The translations under genes and the position numbers were made by a program. From the NCBI GenBank assembly GCA_023382595.1, contig JAHDWB010000001.1, forward strand, positions 496,001 through 560,000: a DNA stretch of 64,000 nucleotides, written 5' to 3'. Below, in pieces: positions 51,317 to 58,817 of the stretch (positions are counted from its first letter, which is position 1; every line of letters begins with the position of its first letter). A model generated the notes under the pieces. The model was not told where the DNA came from. It did no database searches and worked only from the letters and a program-made list of their open reading frames with translations. The stretch comes from Anaerolineales bacterium (GTDB lineage: Bacteria; Chloroflexota; Anaerolineae; Anaerolineales; Villigracilaceae).

Positions 51317-51423
51317 AAAGTTGGAAGGTTAACGGGCGTGCCCTGAGCTTGTCGAAGGGGTATACTCTCAATCTTCCAACTTTTTAACCTGATACTTGAC
51401 ACATCGCACCTGACACTTTACAA
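51317..51423. repeat. Repeat cluster between cydB and cydDC
   Basis: The 132-bp gap holds three elements. First, an inverted repeat AAAGTTGGAAG (51317-51327) with CTTCCAACTTT (51373-51383). Second, inside it, CCCTGAGCTTGTCGAAGGG (51341-51359), a hairpin sequence widely found between bacterial genes. Third, a run of five 7-bp units (CCTGATA, CTTGACA, CATCGCA, CCTGACA, CTTTACA; 51389-51423) that ends at the cydDC start codon and leaves no Shine-Dalgarno sequence. Confidence 0.75.
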
Positions 51424-54400
51424 ATGCACCGCCGACTCATTTCCCTCACCCGCGACTCGCGCTTCTCCCTTACCCTGACAATTGCTTCCGGTTTCCTGGC
51501 AGGTTTGCTTACCATCTGGCAGGCTTGGAATCTCGCCACCGTTGTGGATGGGGTGTTCTTACAGAAATTCTCCCTTGAGCAAGTCACCACACCCCTCATC
51601 TTCATCCTCATCGCCATCAGCGGGCGGACGTTGCTCACGTGGGTCAACGAAGTCGCCGCCAACGCCGTTGCGGTCCGCATCAAGACCAACTTACGCGAAC
51701 GGCTCTTCGCGCACATCCTCAAACTCGGTCCCGCCTACGCCCGCGGACAACGCACCGGTGAGCTGACTACTGCCGCCGTCGAAGGCATCGAAGCGCTGGA
51801 TGCGTATTTCAGCCAATATCTGCCGCAACTGGTCATCACAGCGCTCGTCCCCATTTCCATTTTATTTTTCGTCTTCCCCATTGATTTATTAACCGGCTTG
51901 GTCTTCCTTATCACCGCCCCGCTGATTCCGTTCTTCATGATCATCATCGGCAAAGGCGCTGAAGCGGTCACCAAACGCCAATACGAAACACTGCGCCTGC
52001 TCAGCGCCCACTTCCTCGACAGCCTGCAAGGGCTGACCACGCTCAAACTCTTCGGGCAATCGAAGGGACAGGCAAAGAACGTCGCCAAAGTCGCCGAGCA
52101 ATTCCGCGACCGAACGTTGGGCGTCCTGCGCATCACTTTCCTCTCCGCGCTCGCGCTCGAAATGCTCGCCACCATCAGCACCGCCATCGTCGCCGTCGAG
52201 ATCGGCTTCCGCCTGCTCTATAACCGCATGGAATTCATGCCTGCGCTCTTCCTGCTTGTCCTCGCCCCCGAGTTCTACATGCCCCTGCGTGCTCTCGGCG
52301 CAAGATTCCACGCAGGCATGAACGGCACGACCGCAGCGAAGAGGATTTATGAAATACTCGATACAAAAGTGGGCAGTGGACAGTGGACAGTGGACAGTAA
52401 TCAGTCTGCTGAAGTATCTTCGATTTCTTTTGAAAATGTCACATTCACGTATCCAAAGGAAACAATTCCTGCTTTACAAAATATAAATCTAAAAATTGAT
52501 AAAGGTCAGCATATCGCCCTTGTCGGCAAAACAGGCGCAGGAAAATCAACCCTCGTCCAACTCCTTCTTGGCTTTATTCAACCTTCACAGGGTGTAATTC
52601 ATCCTTCATCCTTCATAATTCATCATTCCATAGCCTGGGTCCCCCAACGCCCGCATCTCTTCCACGCCACCATCGCCGAAAACATCCGCCTCGGCAAAGC
52701 GGACGCGACTCACGAAGAAGTTGTCCGCGCTGCCAAAGCCGCACGCCTGCATGACTTCATTGAATCCCTGCCCGAAAAATATGAAACTATCATCGGCGAA
52801 AGCGGCGCCCGCCTCTCCAGCGGACAAGCCCAACGCCTCGCCCTCGTCCGCGCCTTCCTCAAAGATGCGCCCATCCTCATCCTCGATGAACCCACTTCCG
52901 CGCTCGATCCCGAGACCGAGTCCCTGCTCGAAGAATCCACCCGCGAACTGATGCGCGGACGAACCGTCATCACCATTGCCCATCGCCTCAACACCATCTT
53001 CCAAGCCGACAGAATCATCGTCCTCGACGAAGGCAGAATCATCGAACAAGGCACGCACCGAGAACTGCTTGCGAAGAACGGCATGTACGCGATCATGGTG
53101 AAGACGTATGAAATGAAAGGCGAAAGAGGAAAGAATTCAAACGTAATTCGTAATTCGGAATACGTAATGGGCGAATCAAATCACGCATCACACATCACGC
53201 ATCACGTCCCCAATCCTCAATCGCAAATCGTAAATCCAAAATCCACAATCCTCCCTCGCCTCCTCACCTTCCTCCGCGGAAACTGGCATCGCGTCGCGCT
53301 CTCCGTTCTGCTTAGCTCCATCACCATCCTTGCCAGCGTAGCGCTCATGGGAACCTCGGCATGGCTCATCTCCACCGCCGCCATCGCCGTCTCCGTCGCG
53401 GACCTCGGCGTCTCCACCGTCGGCACGCGTTTCTTCGGCATCACCCGCGCCATCTTCCGCTACCTCGAACGTCTCGTCTCACACGACGTCACCTTCCGTC
53501 TGCTCGCAAAACTGCGCGTATGGTTCTACGAAAAACTCGAGCCCCTCGCCCCTGCCCGCTTAATGAACTTCCGCTCCGGCGACTTGCTTGCCCGCGTCAT
53601 CGGCGACGTGGAAACATTGGAAAATTTTTACGTCCGCGTCGTTTCGCCCCCGTTGACCGCCATCGTCGTTGGGACGTTCACCGCCATCTTCCTCGCTTCT
53701 TTCTACCCGTTGCTTGCTCCTGTCTATTTGACCTTTTATCTCAGCCTCGGCTTGTTCCTACCCATCCTCGCGCAGACCACGAGTCGCAAATCCGCCGAGC
53801 AGACCATCTCCCTGCGTGCCGACTTGCAAACCCAACTTGTGGATGGCATTCAAGGCATGGCAGATTTAATCGCCTACGGTCGAGCGGATAAACGCCTTGC
53901 GCAAATTGCTACCAATGCGAATGAATATGGGGATGCTCAACATCGCATGGCGCGTGTGACGGGTATCCACTCCGCGCTGGGAACTCTGCTCACCAACCTC
54001 GGCATGTGGACGATCCTCTTCCTGACCATTCCGCAGATCATCAACGGCGAGATCGCTGGTCCCATGCTGGCTTCGCTGACCCTGCTCACCCTCGCTTCGT
54101 TTGAAGCCGTCCTGCCGTTGCCCCTCGCCGCCCAAATGTGGAACTCCGCCCGTGAAGCAGCAAGGCGTTTGTTTGAAGTGGTGGATGTAGAGCCAGAGAT
54201 CAGTGAACAGTGGACAGTGGATAGTAATCAGTTGTCTGTTACGAATCACGCATTACGTTTTACGAACCTATCATTTACTTACCCTACCCAAACCGCACCC
54301 GCCCTGCACAACCTGACCTTTGACCTTCGACCTTCGACCTCAATGGCTATCGTCGGTCCGAGCGGGGCGGGTAAGAGCACCATTGCCAACTTACTCCTCC

Positions 54401-54990
54401 GCTTCTGGGACTACAAAGTAGGAGAAATCGCTCTCGGCGGAGAATCGCTCAAAGCGCTGAATCAGGATGAAGTCCGCGCGAGATGCGGGGTTGTATCCCA
54501 GAACACGTATTTCTTCAACACATCCATTTATGAAAATCTGCGCTTTGCCCGCAGAAAAGTCATAAGAGAAGAAGTGGAAGCGGCATGCAAATCTGTGCAG
54601 ATACATGACTTCATCATGAGTCTGCCGAAAAGCTATGACACGCTGATCGGCGAGCAGGGATTGCGCATCTCAGGCGGAGAGCGTCAGCGTTTGGCAATTG
54701 CACGCGCGTTGATAAAAGATGCGCCGATCCTGATCCTCGATGAGCCGACCGCCAACCTCGACCTCCTGACTGAACAGCAGGTTTTACAAACATTATTCGA
54801 TGTGATGAAACGTAAGACTTCCCTGCTCATAACGCATCGGTTGATCGGGCTCGAGAACGTGGGCGAAATCCTTGTGATGAACCACGGGCAGATCGTGGAG
54901 CGCGGCACACACGCGGAGTTGGTCAAAAAGGACGGTTTATACCGCCGCCTGCTGGACTTGCAAAATCGTATACTGGATGATGAAATCTAG
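51424..54990 (+). CDS. cydDC: CydDC: fused thiol-exporting ABC transporter for cytochrome bd assembly
   Basis: A single gene of 1188 residues holding both halves of the glutathione/cysteine exporter needed for cytochrome bd maturation. CydD: transmembrane domain residues 1-300, Walker A GKTGAGKST (~366), signature LSSGQ, Walker B ILILDEP (~484). CydC: transmembrane domain ~615-900, Walker A GPSGAGKST (~977), signature ISGGERQ, Walker B ILILDEP (~1102). The junction at ~573-610 and four other linkers are encoded by 7-bp repeat arrays, all in frame. After the first Walker A, the usual 45-residue segment is shortened to HPSSFIIHHSIAWVPQR. No clear RBS. Confidence 0.95.
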   Translation: MHRRLISLTRDSRFSLTLTIASGFLAGLLTIWQAWNLATVVDGVFLQKFSLEQVTTPLIFILIAISGRTLLTWVNEVAANAVAVRIKTNLRERLFAHILKLGPAYARGQRTGELTTAAVEGIEALDAYFSQYLPQLVITALVPISILFFVFPIDLLTGLVFLITAPLIPFFMIIIGKGAEAVTKRQYETLRLLSAHFLDSLQGLTTLKLFGQSKGQAKNVAKVAEQFRDRTLGVLRITFLSALALEMLATISTAIVAVEIGFRLLYNRMEFMPALFLLVLAPEFYMPLRALGARFHAGMNGTTAAKRIYEILDTKVGSGQWTVDSNQSAEVSSISFENVTFTYPKETIPALQNINLKIDKGQHIALVGKTGAGKSTLVQLLLGFIQPSQGVIHPSSFIIHHSIAWVPQRPHLFHATIAENIRLGKADATHEEVVRAAKAARLHDFIESLPEKYETIIGESGARLSSGQAQRLALVRAFLKDAPILILDEPTSALDPETESLLEESTRELMRGRTVITIAHRLNTIFQADRIIVLDEGRIIEQGTHRELLAKNGMYAIMVKTYEMKGERGKNSNVIRNSEYVMGESNHASHITHHVPNPQSQIVNPKSTILPRLLTFLRGNWHRVALSVLLSSITILASVALMGTSAWLISTAAIAVSVADLGVSTVGTRFFGITRAIFRYLERLVSHDVTFRLLAKLRVWFYEKLEPLAPARLMNFRSGDLLARVIGDVETLENFYVRVVSPPLTAIVVGTFTAIFLASFYPLLAPVYLTFYLSLGLFLPILAQTTSRKSAEQTISLRADLQTQLVDGIQGMADLIAYGRADKRLAQIATNANEYGDAQHRMARVTGIHSALGTLLTNLGMWTILFLTIPQIINGEIAGPMLASLTLLTLASFEAVLPLPLAAQMWNSAREAARRLFEVVDVEPEISEQWTVDSNQLSVTNHALRFTNLSFTYPTQTAPALHNLTFDLRPSTSMAIVGPSGAGKSTIANLLLRFWDYKVGEIALGGESLKALNQDEVRARCGVVSQNTYFFNTSIYENLRFARRKVIREEVEAACKSVQIHDFIMSLPKSYDTLIGEQGLRISGGERQRLAIARALIKDAPILILDEPTANLDLLTEQQVLQTLFDVMKRKTSLLITHRLIGLENVGEILVMNHGQIVERGTHAELVKKDGLYRRLLDLQNRILDDEI
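52376..52403 (+). repeat. Heptad array 1 inside cydDC
   Basis: Four 7-bp units: GTGGACA three times, then GTAATCA. They encode QWTVDSNQ between the CydD membrane domain and its ATPase domain. Confidence 0.85.
52601..52628 (+). repeat. Heptad array 2 inside cydDC
   Basis: Four units: ATCCTTC twice, ATAATTC, ATCATTC. They encode HPSSFIIHHS between Walker A and the Q-loop of CydD. Confidence 0.85.
53142..53252 (+). repeat. Heptad arrays 3-5 at the CydD-CydC junction
   Basis: Three consecutive arrays of different sequence. The first is four CGTAATT-like units (53142-53169). The second is four ATCACGC-like units (53180-53207). The third is six units based on CAATCCT/AAATCCA (53211-53252). Together they encode the ~37-residue linker joining the two transporter halves. 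Confidence 0.85.
54203..54265 (+). repeat. Heptad arrays 6-7 inside cydDC
   Basis: Five GTnnnnn units (GTGAACA, GTGGACA, GTGGATA, GTAATCA, GTTGTCT), then four units around nTTACGn (54238-54265). They lie between the CydC membrane domain and its ATPase domain, the same relative place as array 1 in CydD. Confidence 0.85.
54313..54340 (+). repeat. Heptad array 8 inside cydDC
   Basis: CTGACCT, TTGACCT, TCGACCT, TCGACCT. It encodes LTFDLRPST just before the CydC Walker A. Confidence 0.8.
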
Positions 54991-55001
54991 CATTTTGCCG
55001 C

Positions 55002-55030
55002 TTGCAACCCTTTCATGTAAGTGCTATAAT
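55002..55030 (+). promoter_or_regulatory. Near-consensus promoter for rho
   Basis: TTGCAA (55002-55007), 17-bp spacer, TATAAT (55025-55030). The expected RNA start near 55037 gives a leader of about 188 nt. Confidence 0.7.
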
Positions 55031-55163
55031 TCTGGCAATTCCCCTGATGTTTGATAACTGATTCCCATTTTGACAGCGCACAGGGCGTCCACCTTGCGTG
55101 GAAAATATAAAGATAACCTTGACTGAAATCCCAATCTCATCAACAAATCCTTAAGGAAACCTG

Positions 55164-55194
55164 CCAGCCCATCTAGAGGGGACTGGTCTTTTTC
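55164..55194 (+). terminator. Terminator-like hairpin in the rho leader (possible attenuator)
   Basis: CCAGCCC (55164-55170) pairs with GGG(A)CTGG (to 55186) and is followed by TCTTTTTC. It lies about 38 bp before the rho start codon, between promoter and gene. Confidence 0.55.
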
Positions 55195-55224
55195 ACATTC
55201 CATTTTCCCATAAGAGAACCCGAC

Positions 55225-56502
55225 ATGAAAATACTTGAACTAGAGAACGAACCTCTTTCCAAATTGCGCGCAATGGCGAAGAATTTCAATATTCCCAACG
55301 CCAACCGCCTTAAGAAAGAGACCCTTGCCATGATGATCCGCGAGGCGGAAGCGCAGAAGGAGGGCATTGAACTGCGCGGCGGCATTTTGGAGATCATGAG
55401 CGAAGGGATCGGCTTCCTGCGAGCCACGAACTACCGCATCAGCGACCAGGATGTATATGTCTCGCAGGCGCAGTTACGGCGCTACGACCTGCGCGCAGGC
55501 GACCTCGTCATCGGGCAGGTGCGCCCGCCGCGCGAGAGTGAACGTCACTTCGGCTTGCTGAAGGTGGAATCCATCAATGGCTTGGAACCCGAAGAAGCCT
55601 CCCGCAGGGCGAATTTCGAAAACCTGACCCCTATATTCCCCGAAACAAGATTTGACCTGGAAACCGACCCGAAAACGCTCGCCCCGCGCTTGATCAATTT
55701 GATCGCGCCCATCGGACGCGGACAGCGCGGCTTGATCGTCTCGCCGCCAAAAACGGGGAAAACCACCATTCTCAAGCAGATCGCCAACTCGATTTCAACC
55801 AAATATCCCGACGTGCATTTGATCATTGCCCTCATCGGCGAACGCCCGGAGGAAGTGACCGATATGGATCGTTCCGTGGACGCCGAAGTGGTCGCATCCA
55901 CCTTCGATGAACCCGTCACCGCCCACGTCCGCACCGCGGAACTGGCATTAGAGCGCGCTAAGCGGCTGGTGGAGATCGGTCGTCACGTGGTAATCTTAAT
56001 GGACTCGATTACCCGCCTCGCCCGCGCCTATAACCTGGTTGTCAACCCATCGGGGCGGACTCTCTCTGGAGGTATGGACCCGTCCGCGTTGTACCCGCCG
56101 AAGCGTTTCTTCGGCGCGGCGCGCAACGTGGAAGATGGCGGCTCGCTGACCATCATCGCCACCTGTCTCGTAGATACCGGTTCCCGCCTCGATGACGTGG
56201 TATATGAAGAGTTCAAAGGTACCGGCAACATGGAATTGCACCTCTCACGCAAATTGCAGGAACGCCGCACCTTCCCTGCCGTGGACATCGAACGCTCGTC
56301 CACCCGCCGCGAAGACCTGCTGCTCGGACCGGATCTGCTCCAGCGCGTCTGGCTGATGCGCCGCATGTTCATCCAAATGACATCGCCGCAACCCCAGGGC
56401 GCCGGTATGGACCCGTCTGTGGCAACGGAAGCCATTTTGACACGTATGGAAAGATCAAAGAATAACCTGGAGTTTTTGGATAATTTGACAAAGGAAGCCT
56501 GA
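55225..56502 (+). CDS. rho: Transcription termination factor Rho
   Basis: Hexameric RNA helicase of 425 residues. The N-terminal SAP-like Rho_N domain is residues ~1-45 (LRAMAKNFNIPNANRLKKE). The RNA-binding cold-shock-like domain is ~50-125 (EGIGFLRATNYRISDQDVYV). The ATPase domain has Walker A PPKTGKTTIL (~180), VHLIIALIGERPEEVTDM and VVILMDSITRLARAYN. There is no large insertion. The leader is long with a terminator-like hairpin, suggesting autoregulation as known for rho in other bacteria. Confidence 0.96.
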   Translation: MKILELENEPLSKLRAMAKNFNIPNANRLKKETLAMMIREAEAQKEGIELRGGILEIMSEGIGFLRATNYRISDQDVYVSQAQLRRYDLRAGDLVIGQVRPPRESERHFGLLKVESINGLEPEEASRRANFENLTPIFPETRFDLETDPKTLAPRLINLIAPIGRGQRGLIVSPPKTGKTTILKQIANSISTKYPDVHLIIALIGERPEEVTDMDRSVDAEVVASTFDEPVTAHVRTAELALERAKRLVEIGRHVVILMDSITRLARAYNLVVNPSGRTLSGGMDPSALYPPKRFFGAARNVEDGGSLTIIATCLVDTGSRLDDVVYEEFKGTGNMELHLSRKLQERRTFPAVDIERSSTRREDLLLGPDLLQRVWLMRRMFIQMTSPQPQGAGMDPSVATEAILTRMERSKNNLEFLDNLTKEA

Positions 56503-56533
56503 TCATCGGCTTTTCTGAATAGATAAAGAAAGA

Positions 56534-57697
56534 ATGAAACGTTTTCTGGAAATAATTCGGGCTCGCTTTTCCAAAAAAAGCGGAAAAACTGAGAGCGAAC
56601 CAAAAGAAATCTCGGCGGTGAATGAACCGCCAACTTCTCCGCGCGCAAAACGCAAACCGGATCGTTTTACGGTCGTCAGTTGGTCGCTGACCTTCATCCT
56701 CGTCGCCAGTTTGCTGGGTTCGACACTGTACTATAAGAGCACCCTCCCGCCGGTTGTGACAACGATTTCCGCGGCAGCGACACCGGAATCGGATGCCGGT
56801 CAGGCTCTGGCTCTTGTACCAAATGTCAGCGCGGGAGGAAGCGGCTTGCCATCCATTTTCCGCGACCTGCAATTAAAGACGAACATCCCCGAACGCCCGC
56901 GCTATGAATCTATCATCTATCGCGTATCGCGCGGTGATGCCATGCTGCGCATCGCGGAGAGTTACAACGTCAAGACGGAATCCATCCTGTACGTCAACAC
57001 GCAGTTGGAAGACAACCCGCACAACTTGAAACCCGGCATGGAACTGGTCATCCCGCCGGTGGACGGGTTGTATTACGAATGGCAGGAAGGCGATACCTTT
57101 GAAGCGGTTGCCGAGAAATTCGATGCGGAAGTGGACGAGATCGTCAACTTCCCCGGCAACGATGTTGACCTGACCAATCCGGAGATCAAGCCCGGCACAC
57201 TTGTCATGGTCCCCGGCGGTTCGCGCGAACTGCGCAACTGGGCGGCAGACCTGCAAACCGCGGCACGCGGCGCAAACACTGGCACGGGCGGCGGGAATGC
57301 GACCAATGCCTGCGGCGGCGGTCCGGTTGCCAGCGGATTTGGCTGGCCCGCCAGCTCGCAGATCATCTCCGGTAACGGATACGGACCGGGGCACCTTGGG
57401 CTGGATATTCAGGCGGCTGAGGGCGAACCCGTGTACGCGGCAGGCAGCGGCATCGTGACGATGGCGCAAGGAGGCTGGAACTACGGCTACGGCAATGTAG
57501 TGCAGATCGATCACGGCAATGGCTATGTGACGGTGTACGCCCACTTGAGCGCCATCAGCGTCAGTCTGTGTACGCCGGTCGGGCGCGGCGGGGTCATCGG
57601 CTTGGCGGGCAACACCGGTAATTCCTTCGGCGCGCATCTGCATTTTGAAGTGCGTGTCGGCGGTTCGAATATCAATCCGTACGATCTTGTTCGATAG
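56534..57697 (+). CDS. LysM and M23 peptidase domain protein
   Basis: Membrane-anchored cell-wall protein of 387 residues. A charged cytoplasmic start is followed by a TM helix (~50-70). Two LysM-like repeats follow (IYRVSRGDAMLRIAESYNV, ~137-185; YEWQEGDTFEAVAEKFDAE, ~190-235). A C-terminal M23 domain (~275-387) has HLGLDI, VYAHLS and GAHLHFEV, which give the zinc and catalytic His/Asp residues. It is likely a peptidoglycan endopeptidase or a regulator of one. It is 31 bp downstream of rho and may be cotranscribed. Confidence 0.9.
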   Translation: MKRFLEIIRARFSKKSGKTESEPKEISAVNEPPTSPRAKRKPDRFTVVSWSLTFILVASLLGSTLYYKSTLPPVVTTISAAATPESDAGQALALVPNVSAGGSGLPSIFRDLQLKTNIPERPRYESIIYRVSRGDAMLRIAESYNVKTESILYVNTQLEDNPHNLKPGMELVIPPVDGLYYEWQEGDTFEAVAEKFDAEVDEIVNFPGNDVDLTNPEIKPGTLVMVPGGSRELRNWAADLQTAARGANTGTGGGNATNACGGGPVASGFGWPASSQIISGNGYGPGHLGLDIQAAEGEPVYAAGSGIVTMAQGGWNYGYGNVVQIDHGNGYVTVYAHLSAISVSLCTPVGRGGVIGLAGNTGNSFGAHLHFEVRVGGSNINPYDLVR

Positions 57698-57699
57698 AT

Positions 57700-57738
57700 A
57701 AAACCTGATGGGTCTTTGAAGATCTGTCAGGTTTTTAA
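57700..57738 (+). terminator. Hairpin terminator after the M23 gene
   Basis: AAAACCTGA (57700-57708) with TCAGGTTTT (57727-57735), loop of 18 nt, followed by TTAA. It also contains the AGATCTGTCAGG element related to the repeat at 27556-27588. Confidence 0.7.
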
Positions 57739-57742
57739 TCGC

Positions 57743-58528
57743 ATGAACGAATCCTCCCTCAAAAAATCACTTTCAAAATTAAACATCGGCGACCTGCGCT
57801 ACTTCGATTCCATCGGCTCGACCAACGATGAGGCGCTGGCATGGGCGGCGGGCGGCGCAAAGGACATGTCCATTGTGGTTGCGGATGAACAGACGCAGGG
57901 ACGCGGCAGGCTGGACCGGAAATGGTTCACGCCAAAAGGCAGCGCGCTTGCCTTTAGTCTGATCCTGCGCCCCTCCACGTCCCTGCGCCCGCATCTCTCG
58001 CGGACCGTGGGCTTGACCGCCCTTTCCCTGTCCGATTCCTGCCTCAAGCTTGGTCTCGCTCCGCGCATCAAATGGCCCAACGATATCTTATTGAACGGCA
58101 AAAAAACGGCGGGCATCCTGATCGAATCGGTCTGGTCGGGCGAGGATGTGGATTCGCTGGTGATCGGGATTGGAGTGAACGTGCTCAGCGCATCCGTGCC
58201 GCCGCTGAACGTCCTGCGATTCCCAGCTACCAGCATCGAAGACGAATTAGAGAAGGAACCGCCCGCGCGCGAGGACATCCTGCGGGAAATCCTTAACGCA
58301 TTCCTTTCATGGCGCGAGCGGATGGGAACGGATGAGTTGATCCAAGCCTGGGAGGAGAATCTGGCGTTTCGCGGGAAGCAGGTTCAAGTCGAGACGGGAG
58401 GCGACGGGTATCCCATCACTGGCAGCCTGCATGGACTTGAATCCGACGGCAGTCTGCGTTTGCACGATGAACATGACAAATCCATGATTATCCGTTTTGG
58501 GGATGTCAGCCTGAGACCAATCGCATGA
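57743..58528 (+). CDS. birA: Biotin--[acetyl-CoA-carboxylase] ligase
   Basis: Cytoplasmic enzyme of 261 residues. It activates biotin and transfers it to the biotin carrier of carboxylases. The biotinyl-AMP loop is QTQGRGRLDRKW (residues ~54-65). IKWPNDILLNGKKTAGILIE contains the catalytic lysine region. There is no N-terminal HTH, so this is a class I ligase without repressor function. A C-terminal SH3-like domain (~210-261) is present. ATG 57743 lies directly after a terminator; the RBS is weak. Confidence 0.93.
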   Translation: MNESSLKKSLSKLNIGDLRYFDSIGSTNDEALAWAAGGAKDMSIVVADEQTQGRGRLDRKWFTPKGSALAFSLILRPSTSLRPHLSRTVGLTALSLSDSCLKLGLAPRIKWPNDILLNGKKTAGILIESVWSGEDVDSLVIGIGVNVLSASVPPLNVLRFPATSIEDELEKEPPAREDILREILNAFLSWRERMGTDELIQAWEENLAFRGKQVQVETGGDGYPITGSLHGLESDGSLRLHDEHDKSMIIRFGDVSLRPIA

Positions 58529-58552
58529 TATACTTTAAAAATCGAGGTAACC

Positions 58553-58771
58553 ATGTTCGATAATCTGCGTGAAGAAGCCAATTCAAAACCATTTTACGAT
58601 GAAGAGGAAGCCCAATTCCAGCCCGCTGTGGGGAGCGGTTCTTCGGGTGAAGGCTCGCGCTTTCTCGGCATGACACCCCCTCAGCGGTTCGTGATCGCGC
58701 TGATGATGATGTTCGCGGTATGCGTGATCGGCGCGTTGTGCCTACTGGTAACAGAACGTATTGCGTTCTAA
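58553..58771 (+). CDS. Small single-pass membrane protein, 72 residues
   Basis: Acidic cytoplasmic start (MFDNLREEANSKPFYDEEEA), a Gly/Ser spacer, MTPPQRFVIALMMMFAVCVIG as a membrane helix (~40-65), and a short end LVTERIAF. CGAGGTAACC precedes the ATG. It sits 24 bp after birA and before a bidirectional terminator. Function unknown; the MTPPQRFV-helix pattern looks conserved in character. Confidence 0.7.
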   Translation: MFDNLREEANSKPFYDEEEAQFQPAVGSGSSGEGSRFLGMTPPQRFVIALMMMFAVCVIGALCLLVTERIAF

Positions 58772-58782
58772 AAAACGAAAAA

Positions 58783-58816
58783 AAAACGGGCGAGGTGTAC
58801 ACCTCGCCCGTTTTGA
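58783..58816. terminator. Bidirectional rho-independent terminator
   Basis: Stem ACGGGCGAGGTGT (58786-58798) with ACACCTCGCCCGT (58799-58811), flanked by A-run and T-run. It separates the small membrane protein gene from the gyrA stop. Confidence 0.9.
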
Positions 58817-58817
58817 T

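Noticed and set aside
52376-53252. Reading the repeat arrays as a CRISPR
   Set aside because: Units are 7 bp without unique spacers of constant length, lie inside a coding gene, and no cas genes are present.
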